A model generated the notes under the pieces. That model was given only the letters and a program-made list of their open reading frames with translations. It was not told where the DNA came from and searched no databases. From positions 1-64,000 of the forward strand of contig CAZWMS010000004.1 of the NCBI GenBank assembly GCA_964635015.1: a stretch of 64,000 nt of DNA, given 5' to 3'. The translations under genes and the position numbers were made by a program. The stretch is from CAJWPI01 sp964635015. Its GTDB lineage: Bacteria > Pseudomonadota > Gammaproteobacteria > Magnimaribacterales > Magnimaribacteraceae. This document shows, piece after piece, positions 1 through 7,897 of this stretch (positions within the stretch are counted from its first letter, which is position 1; each line of letters starts with the position of its first letter).

Positions 1-846
1 AAGTTCACCAAGTCTATTTATACCTTTGTTATAAATAATCTGAAATTCAGCCTGTTTAAATGGAGGTGATACTTTATTTTTTACTACTTTAACCCGGGTT
101 TCATTTCCTACAACTTCATCACCGTCCTTTACAGTCCCTATTCTTCTTATATCAAGTCTTACTGAGGAGTAAAATTTAAGTGCATTTCCACCACTAGTAG
201 TTTCTGGACTTCCAAACATAACACCTATTTTGTGCCTTATTTGATTTATAAAAATAACAAGTGTTTTTGATTTTTGAACACTTCCAGTAATCTTTCTTAG
301 AGCTTGAGACATTAATCTTGCTTGTAATCCAATGTGCGAATCTCCCATTTCGCCCTCTATTTCTGCTTTTGGAACTAAGGCAGCTACAGAGTCAATTACC
401 AAAACATCAACCCCTCCAGAATGAACCATAATATCTGTTACCTCTAGAGCCTGTTCACCAGTATCAGGTTGAGAAATAAGTAGTTCTTCAACATTAACAC
501 CAAGTTTTTCTGCGTAAATTGGATCTAGTGCATGTTCTGCATCAATAAAAGCTGCAGTTCCTCCCATTCTCTGACATTGAGCAATTACTTCAAGAGTCAA
601 GGTTGTCTTGCCTGAAGATTCGGGACCATAAATCTCTACAACCCTTCCCTTTGGTAATCCTCCTATACCCAAAGCCACATCTAACCCCAAAGAACCTGTT
701 GGAATAGCTGGAATCTTCTCATGCTTTCTATCACCCATGCGCATAACCGTTCCAGCACCAAATTGTCTTTCTATTTGTCCTAAAGCTGCTTCTAGTTGCT
801 TTCCCTTGTCTACTTCTTTGATATTTGTTACCTTTTTTTGTGCCAC
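1..846 (-). CDS. recA: RecA recombinase, C-terminus cut by window edge
   Basis: DNA-dependent ATPase for homologous recombination and co-protease for LexA cleavage in the SOS response. 282 codons are visible, running off the left edge, so the C-terminal end is missing. The Walker A motif GPESSGKT lies at about residues 74-81, and the stretch MFGSPETTSGGNALKFYSS (DNA-binding L2 region) is conserved. The start is GTG at 846 (protein begins AQKKV after Met), with AGGAG seven bases upstream; no in-frame ATG fits better. It lies 60 bp downstream of pncC on the same strand, the usual gammaproteobacterial order, and a LexA box sits just upstream, so SOS control is expected. Confidence 0.97.
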   Translation of the reverse strand, partial: MAQKKVTNIKEVDKGKQLEAALGQIERQFGAGTVMRMGDRKHEKIPAIPTGSLGLDVALGIGGLPKGRVVEIYGPESSGKTTLTLEVIAQCQRMGGTAAFIDAEHALDPIYAEKLGVNVEELLISQPDTGEQALEVTDIMVHSGGVDVLVIDSVAALVPKAEIEGEMGDSHIGLQARLMSQALRKITGSVQKSKTLVIFINQIRHKIGVMFGSPETTSGGNALKFYSSVRLDIRRIGTVKDGDEVVGNETRVKVVKNKVSPPFKQAEFQIIYNKGINRLGEL

Positions 847-875
847 AATGAATCTCCTAGTGAGTTATTGTGGCT

Positions 876-881
876 ATTATA
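876..881 (-). promoter_or_regulatory. Probable -10 element of recA promoter
   Basis: The minus strand reads TATAAT here, a perfect -10 hexamer, 29 bases upstream of the recA GTG start. The region 17 bp further upstream, where a -35 would lie, overlaps the LexA box, so LexA binding would block RNA polymerase. The -35 itself is poor (CTGTTT or ACTGTT). Confidence 0.6.
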
Positions 882-886
882 CTAAA

Positions 887-906
887 TACTGTATAAATAA
901 ACAGTA
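887..906. promoter_or_regulatory. LexA (SOS) box upstream of recA
   Basis: TACTGTATAAATAAACAGTA matches the gammaproteobacterial LexA operator TACTG-(TA)5-CAGTA in both half-sites, with CTGT-N8-ACAG spacing. It lies between the pncC stop codon (907-909) and recA, overlapping the likely -35 of recA. This indicates that this lineage keeps a canonical LexA regulon, although lexA itself is outside the window. Confidence 0.9.
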
Positions 907-1404
907 TTATTTATTTCCCCTTAATAATCTTATACTACCTGATAAAGCTGTCTTTACAGAAGCAAATCTTACTTCTTCTCTATCTCCTAAAAAATATTCT
1001 GAAGAAGTTAATATAGAGTGACCCTTAAGTAGCCAAGCAAAACAAACAGTACCTACAGGACTTTCTTTTGAACCCCCTTCAGGTCCCGCTACGCCACTAA
1101 TTGCAACACCTATATCGGCCCTGCTCTTTTTAATTCCTCCTTCAATCATCTCTTTAACAACCTCTTCACTTACTGCACCAAATTTTTTTAAGGTTTCGTG
1201 AGATACACCCAGAATCTCTGTTTTTGACTTATTTGAATAAGTTACAAAACTACAAGAAAACCAACGAGAACTTCCTGGAACAGAAGTAATAGATCTACCA
1301 ACCCATCCTCCTGTACAAGACTCAGCGCTAGTAAAAAAAAGCCTCTTCGATAACAGAAGATTGCCTAACTCTGCACTTAGAGATGTTAAAACTGACTCAG
1401 TCAA
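907..1404 (-). CDS. pncC: Nicotinamide-nucleotide amidase (CinA C-terminal domain family)
   Basis: Deamidates nicotinamide mononucleotide to nicotinate mononucleotide in pyridine nucleotide recycling. At 165 aa it is the stand-alone CinA-C form, without the N-terminal MoeA-like domain. Family motifs visible are AESCTGG (about 27-33), VTYSN (about 54-58) and the glycine-rich AISGVAGPEGG followed by PVGTV. The start is TTG at 1404, supported by AAGGGG upstream; no nearby ATG exists. It is followed directly by the recA promoter, as in many gammaproteobacteria. mutS, which often neighbours it, is absent here. Confidence 0.92.
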   Translation of the reverse strand: MTESVLTSLSAELGNLLLSKRLFFTSAESCTGGWVGRSITSVPGSSRWFSCSFVTYSNKSKTEILGVSHETLKKFGAVSEEVVKEMIEGGIKKSRADIGVAISGVAGPEGGSKESPVGTVCFAWLLKGHSILTSSEYFLGDREEVRFASVKTALSGSIRLLRGNK

Positions 1405-1518
1405 AAATAATAACCCCTTAAAATTTTCACTAGGTAAATATTCCAGAATTTATCATTTTACTACTAGATAGTTTTTTTTCTATTTTTAAACTGATAGAAT
1501 CCGCGAAAATCCTAACTT

Positions 1519-1842
1519 ATGACATATGTAGTTGTTGATTCGTGTATAAAATGTAAACTTACTGACTGTGTTGAGGTTTGTCCTGTTGACTGTTTCTACG
1601 AAGGACCAAATATGTTGGTCATTAATCCCGATGAATGTATAGACTGTGCACTATGTGAACCGGAATGTCCTTTAGATGCTATCAAAGCTGAAGATGAAGT
1701 ACCTGAAGACCAAATCTCTTTTATTGAATTAAATGCAGAATTATGCACCGAATGGCCTAATATAACCGAGCAAAAAGATCCATTACCGGATGAAAAAGAA
1801 TGGAGAAGTGTTAAAGATAAACTTAAATATCTAAAGCGCTAA
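1519..1842 (+). CDS. fdxA: 7Fe ferredoxin (FdxA type)
   Basis: Small electron carrier of 107 aa with one 3Fe-4S and one 4Fe-4S cluster, like Azotobacter ferredoxin I. The N-terminal half carries C-x2-C-x4-C-x3-CP (CIKCKLTDCVEVCP), and a second set CIDCALCEPECP lies at about residues 40-51. A charged C-terminal tail of about 50 residues is typical of FdxA. ATG at 1519 begins MTYVV as in the family. The gene is divergent from pncC and its last 4 bp overlap the convergent DUF368 gene. Its redox partner is not evident from the window. Confidence 0.95.
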   Translation: MTYVVVDSCIKCKLTDCVEVCPVDCFYEGPNMLVINPDECIDCALCEPECPLDAIKAEDEVPEDQISFIELNAELCTEWPNITEQKDPLPDEKEWRSVKDKLKYLKR

Positions 1843-2693
1843 TTCCTTTTAAATTTTAGGCTAATAACTAGAATAAAAATTAATCCCAAGATAACTCCCG
1901 AAACTACTTCTAATGCTTCTTTAGAACTAAAGGTATAGTTAAAATTCATGATGTTTCTTTGCCAAATTAAAGGAATGCTGAAAAGAATTAATCCATAAAA
2001 AAAACTTGAAAGTATTTCTCTATATAAACTATAAGCAAGCCTTACTAGTCTAACAAAAGAGAAAAGCCCAGCTAAACACCCTAACATGAAAATTCCTAGA
2101 ACATAAAAATCAAGATTATTTAATGCTGAGAGAATGAAAGGGTATAAACCCAGCAAAAGTAACACAAAACTACCTGAAACTCCCGGTAGAATTAGCGCAC
2201 AAATAGCTAAAAAACCTCCAAAAAATAAATAAATTAAACTTAATTCATTGAAAATGATCTGTGGGAGAGTGAACAAAAAATACACTGGAAGGACAGAACA
2301 CGAGAAACCCAGAATAAATCTAAAGCCTATTTTTTGTGGTTTGAGGGGTTTTATTATCAATGAACCCAAAAGAAGACCTGAGAATAAAGCAGTCAGTAAA
2401 AAAGGATGGTATGTAAGTAAATAGATTATTAAAGAAGAAAGTGAGAATAGAGCCGAGACCATTCCTAAAATAAGAAGAAACAGAAAATTACCCTCAATAG
2501 AATCCCAAGCTAGTTTAAATTTTCCATTTAGAATTTTATGAAGGAAAACTAAATTTATATTCGCTATGGAATATATTAATTTCTCATATACCCCCACAAT
2601 TAGAGCAATAGTTCCTCCAGATATACCGGGAATTATCTCAGCTACACCAATCAAAAAACCTTTTAAGAAAGTTATAAGAGTAGATTTATTCAT
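1839..2693 (-). CDS. DUF368 membrane protein, candidate undecaprenyl-phosphate transporter (PopT family)
   Basis: Integral membrane protein of 284 aa with about eight to nine hydrophobic segments. The family signature GVAEIIPGISGGTIALIVG is at about residues 16-34, and the repeat-like LPGVSGSFVLLLLG lies in the second half, consistent with an inverted-repeat transporter. DUF368 proteins were recently linked, with DedA proteins, to recycling undecaprenyl phosphate across the inner membrane. Assigning that role here is by family only. It is the last gene of the minus-strand array, 24 bp after pcm, in the position where rpoS and nlpD are usually found in gammaproteobacteria. Confidence 0.85.
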   Translation of the reverse strand: MNKSTLITFLKGFLIGVAEIIPGISGGTIALIVGVYEKLIYSIANINLVFLHKILNGKFKLAWDSIEGNFLFLLILGMVSALFSLSSLIIYLLTYHPFLLTALFSGLLLGSLIIKPLKPQKIGFRFILGFSCSVLPVYFLFTLPQIIFNELSLIYLFFGGFLAICALILPGVSGSFVLLLLGLYPFILSALNNLDFYVLGIFMLGCLAGLFSFVRLVRLAYSLYREILSSFFYGLILFSIPLIWQRNIMNFNYTFSSKEALEVVSGVILGLIFILVISLKFKRN

Positions 2694-2717
2694 ATATCAT
2701 CCTATAGGAGAATTCAT

Positions 2718-3404
2718 TTAATCAGAAGTTCCTCCCAACATAGGTACAAAAAGTACCTTATCTAAGATTATCCTAGTGTAGGTATTTCTATCTTCTCTCT
2801 TAATTAGAGTTAATTCTTGTTTTGAAGACCCACCTAAGGGCATGATTAACCTTCCTCCAATAGAGAGTTTATTTAAAATGAAATCTGGGACATCAAGTGG
2901 CGCGGCAGCAGACAGTATGGCATCAAACTTTTCGTCCATCTTACTAATCTCCTGGCCATCATCATGAATGAGCCTTATATTTCTTACTTTTAGTTCATTG
3001 AGGTTACTTTTAGCTTTAAGATACAGAGATTTTAATCTTTCAAGACTCAGAACCCTTTCAGAAAATCTAGCCAGGATTGCTGTTTGATAGCCACAACCAG
3101 TCCCAATTTCTAAAGCATTCTTTATGGGCTTCTCGTTTAGTTTGTCTTTTTCGATCAATGCCTCTGTCATTCTTGCCACTATATAGGGCTGAGAAATGGT
3201 CTGTTGATAGCCTATTGGTAAAGCAAGATCCTCATATGCGCGCGAGGCAAGTGCCTCATCTAGAAAAAGGTGTCTAGGTATATCTCTCATAGCCTCAAGT
3301 ATTCTTATATCTTTAATGCCCTTTTCAGCAAGTCTTTCAACCAGCCTTTGTCTAGTTCTTAAAGAAGTCATTCCCCTTCCAGAAAATTTAGATTGTTCAA
3401 TCAT
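2718..3404 (-). CDS. pcm: Protein-L-isoaspartate O-methyltransferase
   Basis: Repairs isoaspartyl residues in aged proteins using S-adenosylmethionine. At 228 aa it has the PIMT signature ALPIGYQQTISQPYIVARMTE (here split between about 82 and 102) and the SAM-binding loop ALEIGTGCGYQTAILA. A pre-domain extension of about 15 residues precedes the conserved TSLRTRQRLVERL. Its start overlaps the end of surE by 8 bp, the classic surE-pcm pair. The usual downstream genes nlpD and rpoS are missing. Confidence 0.96.
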   Translation of the reverse strand: MIEQSKFSGRGMTSLRTRQRLVERLAEKGIKDIRILEAMRDIPRHLFLDEALASRAYEDLALPIGYQQTISQPYIVARMTEALIEKDKLNEKPIKNALEIGTGCGYQTAILARFSERVLSLERLKSLYLKAKSNLNELKVRNIRLIHDDGQEISKMDEKFDAILSAAAPLDVPDFILNKLSIGGRLIMPLGGSSKQELTLIKREDRNTYTRIILDKVLFVPMLGGTSD

Positions 3405-4185
3405 TTTTAAGATATTTTATAACCCAGTTGGAAAGATCCTTAGTTTTTTCTAAAGACAGGAAATTAGGATAAATTGGAGTAATCGAAACTGCTCCCCTTG
3501 TAAGAGCGCTTATATCAGAACCCCTACTATTGTTAGGAATTTTACTTCTATGAGTTACCCAAAAAATCTCTTCTCCTTTAGAAGAAATATCTTTGGTAGG
3601 AGGGTTTCTCTTGCCCCAAGAACCCAATGTAGTTATTGATATTTCCTCAATATCTTCGTAATGAAGATTGGGGACATTTACATTCAAGGTTATGTTGGAA
3701 TTCAAATTTAACTTGACTAAATTCTGAATTATATTTTTAGTCACCAAAGCTGCAGATGTAAAATTGGGCTTCTTGCCAGTATTTGCAGTTCCTGGTTGAT
3801 TAAATGCTGCTGCTGAAATTGCAATACATGGTAAAGGAAGATTTCTTCCTTCAAAGGCAGCTGCAACTGTGCCTGAATAAACTAAATCCTCTGCCAAATT
3901 AGCACCATAATTAATTCCAGCTAATACCAGGTCTGGTTTAAATGGGCAAAGACCATTAAGACCTAAATGAACACAGTCAACTGGAGTACCATTTATATAG
4001 AGAAAACCTTTTTTATTTTTTTTAGCTAATAAACCTCTTCTTGTGGATATTGAGGAACCGGCCCCACTTTTGTTTTCGGAAGGTGCAATAACAAATACTT
4101 CAGCTATCTCTTTAATATAATTAAAAAGAATTTCAAGACCTGCTGCCTCCACTCCATCATCATTAGAAATCAATATCTTAAGCAT
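3397..4185 (-). CDS. surE: 5'/3'-nucleotidase SurE
   Basis: Metal-dependent nucleoside 5'/3'-monophosphatase, 262 aa, the usual family size. The N-terminal metal site ILISNDDGVEAAGL, the SGAGSSIS loop (about 40-47) and the GINYGANLAEDLVYSGTVAAA block are all intact. It lies 17 bp downstream of ispF and overlaps pcm by 8 bp, so translational coupling is likely. truD, commonly between ispF and surE, is absent. Confidence 0.96.
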   Translation of the reverse strand: MLKILISNDDGVEAAGLEILFNYIKEIAEVFVIAPSENKSGAGSSISTRRGLLAKKNKKGFLYINGTPVDCVHLGLNGLCPFKPDLVLAGINYGANLAEDLVYSGTVAAAFEGRNLPLPCIAISAAAFNQPGTANTGKKPNFTSAALVTKNIIQNLVKLNLNSNITLNVNVPNLHYEDIEEISITTLGSWGKRNPPTKDISSKGEEIFWVTHRSKIPNNSRGSDISALTRGAVSITPIYPNFLSLEKTKDLSNWVIKYLKND

Positions 4186-4202
4186 TTTGACTTAATGTAA
4201 GC

Positions 4203-4682
4203 CTAGTCTTGATCCTTCTTTATCAAAACGACTGCATGACAAGATAGACCCTTACCCTCTCCTTCAAACCCTAGTCCGTCAGTAGTGGTAGCTTTGCAAT
4301 TAACTCTATCAAAATCTATCCTTAAGTCTTTTGCAATATTTTCTCTAATTTTTTTTACATGATTTTTTAACTTTGGGATTTTTCCTATAAAAGTGATGTC
4401 TAAATTCTTTACGACATAACTGTCCTCATTCATTTTTTTTGTTACTTCTCTAAGTAATTCCCTACTTGATATATTTCTATATCTTTTATCCCCTGATGGG
4501 AACATCGAGCCTATATCCTCATACCCAGCTGCACCTAAAATAGCATCTATCAAGGCATGAATAATTAAATCTCCATCTGAAAAAGCTTCTATAGAAAATT
4601 TGGATTCTATGTGGACGCCACCTAATATTAACCCACTTCCAGATACAAGAACGTGTGCATCATATCCATGTCCAATTCTCAT
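4203..4682 (-). CDS. ispF: 2-C-methyl-D-erythritol 2,4-cyclodiphosphate synthase
   Basis: Fifth step of the non-mevalonate (MEP) isoprenoid pathway: cyclises CDP-ME 2-phosphate to MEcPP with release of CMP. At 159 aa it has the N-terminal metal ligands GHGYDAH, the DGDLIIHALIDAILGA block, and a C-terminal TTDGLGFEGEGKGLSCHA motif. Its ATG overlaps the ispD stop by one base (TGATG), so the two are probably translationally coupled. Products feed undecaprenyl carriers used by the cell-wall genes upstream. Confidence 0.97.
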   Translation of the reverse strand: MRIGHGYDAHVLVSGSGLILGGVHIESKFSIEAFSDGDLIIHALIDAILGAAGYEDIGSMFPSGDKRYRNISSRELLREVTKKMNEDSYVVKNLDITFIGKIPKLKNHVKKIRENIAKDLRIDFDRVNCKATTTDGLGFEGEGKGLSCHAVVLIKKDQD

Positions 4683-5404
4683 CAGTTTTTTATTCTACCT
4701 TGTTCTTCAAGAATAAATCTAACTAGATTAACATCCTCAGGATAAGTTACTTTTATATTATCTCTAGACCCTTCTACCATCTTTATTTTTCTTGATATAG
4801 TTTCTACTAAGCTAGCTTCGTCTCTAAAAAAATCTCCATTTAATACAACACTTTGGAATGCTTTAAATAGAACCTCTTTACGAAAAACTTGAGGAGTATA
4901 GGCCATCCATAGAGGTTTCCTTTCTGCTGTATTCACAATCATAAGGTCTTTATCAGAAACTATTTTCATAGTATCAATGGCAGGAACACCCAAAATAGCA
5001 CCGTCTACCTGTTTGCTTTCTAAAGCTTCTAGTAAAGATCTTATATCTTCAGCTTTTAGACATGGTCTAACTGAATCGTGAATAATTATATAAGAAAAAT
5101 CGATTTTAGATTCCTTCCAAAATTTTACCCCCTGAGCTACTGATTCCAGTCTTGTTTTGCCTCCATTAATAAAGTGAATATTTGAAGTTTTCAAATCAAG
5201 ATTTTTCCAATAAAGATCGTCATTAGCTTTAGGAACACAAACTCCGCAACACTCTGGAAATTCTAGGAAAGGACTTAAACTCAACTCAAATATACTAATA
5301 TTTTCAAGCTTAAAATATTGCTTGGGAACTTTTTCTCCAAACCTATTACCTCTACCAGCTGAGGGAAGAATTAATGCAAAGGAATTATTCATTAAGTCGC
5401 TCAT
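4682..5404 (-). CDS. ispD: 2-C-methyl-D-erythritol 4-phosphate cytidylyltransferase
   Basis: Third MEP-pathway enzyme: joins CTP and MEP to form CDP-ME. 240 aa; the nucleotide-binding signature GRGNRFGEKVPKQY is near the N-terminus, with HDSVRP and the C-terminal GSRDNIKVTYPEDV motif. ATG 5404 overlaps the end of ftsB by 20 bp. An alternative ATG four codons later (5392, MNNSF) would give a smaller overlap and equally good homology. Its neighbours ftsB and ispF are the normal gammaproteobacterial ones. Confidence 0.96.
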   Translation of the reverse strand: MSDLMNNSFALILPSAGRGNRFGEKVPKQYFKLENISIFELSLSPFLEFPECCGVCVPKANDDLYWKNLDLKTSNIHFINGGKTRLESVAQGVKFWKESKIDFSYIIIHDSVRPCLKAEDIRSLLEALESKQVDGAILGVPAIDTMKIVSDKDLMIVNTAERKPLWMAYTPQVFRKEVLFKAFQSVVLNGDFFRDEASLVETISRKIKMVEGSRDNIKVTYPEDVNLVRFILEEQGRIKN

Positions 5405-5750
5405 CTTTCTGGGTATTAATCTCCCTTATCTCGTTATTCTTCTTAAATTGATAGAAAATTTCTCCAGGTTTTATTAATCCTAACTCTGACCTTGCCAATC
5501 CTTCTATAGCCTCAATTCCAGAATTAAGCCTTTTCTTTTCCTGTTCTAAATATGCATTCTTCTCAAAGAGTTCCTTGTTCTGATCTTCTTGAATAACTAT
5601 ATCTTCTCTTAACATAATTAATCTTTCGTAACTGTAATCTCCAAACCAGATTTTGCTTTGTATGATAATTATTAAGGCTCCTAGAAATATAAGAGAAACA
5701 TAAAAAAGGAAGTTCTTATTCGAGGTAGAAATTATTTTATTTAAACTCAT
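5385..5750 (-). CDS. ftsB: Cell division protein FtsB (DivIC family)
   Basis: Bitopic divisome protein that forms a complex with FtsL and FtsQ. A single transmembrane helix at about residues 15-32 of the 121-aa product is followed by a coiled coil (REDIVIQEDQNKELFEKNAYL) and the conserved ARSELGLIKPGEIFYQ motif. I chose ATG 5750 (MSLNKII), inside the last codons of eno; a start 12 codons further upstream would overlap eno by 50 bp and add residues not typical of FtsB. The eno-ftsB-ispD order is canonical. Confidence 0.93.
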   Translation of the reverse strand: MSLNKIISTSNKNFLFYVSLIFLGALIIIIQSKIWFGDYSYERLIMLREDIVIQEDQNKELFEKNAYLEQEKKRLNSGIEAIEGLARSELGLIKPGEIFYQFKKNNEIREINTQKDERLNE

Positions 5751-7035
5751 TGATTCCAAGGTACTCCATTGCTGTTTTGTCCTCAATCATTAAAAGCCGA
5801 TTATATTTTGAAGTTCTTTCAGATCTAGAAGGGGCACCAGTCTTGATTTGTCCAGATCCTACAGCAACAACAAAATCAGCTATAAAGGTGTCTTCTGTTT
5901 CTCCTGATCTATGAGATATTATTGTCTTATAGCTATTAGAGTTAGCTAGCTTAATAGTTTCTAGCGTCTCAGTAATAGTTCCTATTTGATTAAGTTTTAT
6001 CAATATTGCATTAGCAGCATTATTCTTTATTCCCCTCTCTAACCTTCTATGATTTGTTACAAATAAATCATCACCTACTAGTTGTGACCTTGAACCTAAA
6101 TCTTTAGTGAGTTGAGTCCATCCCTGCCAGTCATCTTCGGAAAGCCCGTCTTCTATTGATGAAATTGGATATTTAGTTATTAATTGAGAAAAGTAAGAAA
6201 CTAATTCTGAAGAAGAAAAATCCTTTCCTATTCCTCCTAATAAATATTTTTCATCACTATAGAATTCACTTGCTGCAACATCTAAAGACAAGATAACTTC
6301 TCTACCCATTTCGTAATTAGCAACTTCTATAGCTCTGGATATTAGATCCAGTGCCTCTTCAGGAGAAGATATATCAGGAGCAAATCCTCCTTCATCGCCC
6401 ACAGAACTGCTCAGGTTTTCTTTCTTTAAAATTTCTTTTAAGCAGTTATAAATTTCTACCCCACATTGTATTGATCTCCTATAACTATCAAAACCAACTG
6501 GCATAATCATAAATTCTTGAAAATCTAAGGAATTATCTGCATGAACACCTCCGTTAAGTATATTCATCATAGGAATTGGCATTTTTTGATGGACCCCACT
6601 CCCTAAAACCTCTCTAGCATTCTTTGATAGATATTCGTGGAGAGGCAAATCTAAACTATTGGCAACAGATTTAGCGCAAGCTATAGAAACACCTAATATG
6701 GAATTTGCTCCAAAATTACTCTTGTCTTCAGTTCCATCTTCTTTACACATTAAATAATCTATCTTTTGTTGATCAAGAGCTTCTTGATTTTTTAGCAATT
6801 TATTAAGATCCCTATTAACAGTTTTAACAGCTTCAAGGACCCCTTTTCCATGATATCTTTTGTTGTCAAAATCTCTTCTTTCTTTAGCCTCGAAGGTGCC
6901 CGTAGAGGCACCAGAAGGAACAAAGGAAGTGTTTGATGAACCGTCAGAAAGAAGAACTTCAACAGATAAAGTTGGATTACTTCTAGAATCCAAAATTTCG
7001 TAAGCTTTTATTGAATCTATAACAACTTTACTCAT
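5737..7035 (-). CDS. eno: Enolase
   Basis: Interconverts 2-phosphoglycerate and phosphoenolpyruvate in glycolysis; in gammaproteobacteria it is also part of the RNA degradosome. 432 aa, full length. Visible motifs are the SGASTG loop, SVGDEGGFAP (about 217-226), the SIEDGLSEDDWQGW metal-ligand block, and SHRSGETEDTFIAD near the C-terminus. It lies 6 bp after kdsA and overlaps ftsB by 14 bp. Confidence 0.98.
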   Translation of the reverse strand: MSKVVIDSIKAYEILDSRSNPTLSVEVLLSDGSSNTSFVPSGASTGTFEAKERRDFDNKRYHGKGVLEAVKTVNRDLNKLLKNQEALDQQKIDYLMCKEDGTEDKSNFGANSILGVSIACAKSVANSLDLPLHEYLSKNAREVLGSGVHQKMPIPMMNILNGGVHADNSLDFQEFMIMPVGFDSYRRSIQCGVEIYNCLKEILKKENLSSSVGDEGGFAPDISSPEEALDLISRAIEVANYEMGREVILSLDVAASEFYSDEKYLLGGIGKDFSSSELVSYFSQLITKYPISSIEDGLSEDDWQGWTQLTKDLGSRSQLVGDDLFVTNHRRLERGIKNNAANAILIKLNQIGTITETLETIKLANSNSYKTIISHRSGETEDTFIADFVVAVGSGQIKTGAPSRSERTSKYNRLLMIEDKTAMEYLGINEFK

Positions 7036-7041
7036 GTTACT

Positions 7042-7887
7042 TTATTCAATTCTTAAGGAAGGTTGAGATTTTGCTAAATTATCAATCTCTTTAAGTTGAT
7101 AGAGAAAGTCTTTAAGCAGCTTTAAGGGGAGGGCACAAGGACCATCGCATTTTGCCTTACTAGGGTTAGGGTGTACTTCTAGAAACAGTCCACCCAGTCC
7201 TATAGACATTGCTGATTTCGCAAGGTCCAAGGAATGTTTTCTTCTTCCAGCTGTTTTATCTCCTAAGCCACCAGGTTCTTGTAGAGAGTGTGTAACGTCA
7301 AATATTACTGGGAAACCATAACTTTTCATATAAGACAAGCCAATCATATCAACCACCAAATTGTTATATCCAAAAGTGGTTCCTCTTTCACACAATAAAA
7401 TCTTTTCATTTTTAAAGTGAAGAATCTTTTTTATTATATTCTTGATCTCTTCAGGAGATAAGAATTGCCCTTTCTTAACATTAATGGGTAAGTCTGTTTT
7501 TGCAGCTGCAAGCACTAAATCTGTTTGGCGACAAAGAAAGGCTGGTATTTGAATTATATCTAGAACTTTAGAAGCTTTTATAATTTGATCTTCATTATGA
7601 ACATCAGATAATACAGGTACTTTGTAGTTAGACTTTATATCAGATAAGATTTCAAGCCCCTCATCAATACCCGGTCCTCTGAAAGAATTGATTGAAGATC
7701 TGTTAGCTTTATCAAAAGAAGCTTTAAAAACTAATGGTATATCTAGCTCTCTAGTAGTAGTGGTTAATTCTCCTATGACCTCCTCAACAATTGAACTTGA
7801 TTCAATCACATTTAAACCTGATATTAGAGTAAAAGGTTTTGTATTGCCTACTTCAATATCACCTATAGTAAGGGTTTTTGATTTCAA
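7042..7887 (-). CDS. kdsA: 3-deoxy-8-phosphooctulonate (Kdo 8-P) synthase
   Basis: Condenses arabinose 5-phosphate and phosphoenolpyruvate to Kdo 8-phosphate for the LPS inner core. 281 aa. KdsA blocks are present: FKASFDKANRSS, PVLSDVH, IQIPAFLCRQTDL, NVKKGQFLSP and LEVHPNPSKAKCDGPCALP. The start is TTG at 7887 with AGGAG seven bases upstream. It sits 10 bp after pyrG, the usual pyrG-kdsA-eno order. Its substrate would come from kdsD, elsewhere in this window. kdsC, for the next step, was not seen. Confidence 0.97.
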   Translation of the reverse strand: MKSKTLTIGDIEVGNTKPFTLISGLNVIESSSIVEEVIGELTTTTRELDIPLVFKASFDKANRSSINSFRGPGIDEGLEILSDIKSNYKVPVLSDVHNEDQIIKASKVLDIIQIPAFLCRQTDLVLAAAKTDLPINVKKGQFLSPEEIKNIIKKILHFKNEKILLCERGTTFGYNNLVVDMIGLSYMKSYGFPVIFDVTHSLQEPGGLGDKTAGRRKHSLDLAKSAMSIGLGGLFLEVHPNPSKAKCDGPCALPLKLLKDFLYQLKEIDNLAKSQPSLRIE

Positions 7888-7897
7888 CTTCTCACTC

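Noticed and set aside
737..1021. Plus-strand frame of 94 codons across the recA/pncC junction
   Set aside because: Antisense to two real genes and to the LexA box; no ribosome-binding site and no recognisable domain.
5751..5786. Longer FtsB start, 12 codons upstream
   Set aside because: It would overlap eno by 50 bp and add residues not seen in FtsB; ATG 5750 fits family length and overlap habits better.
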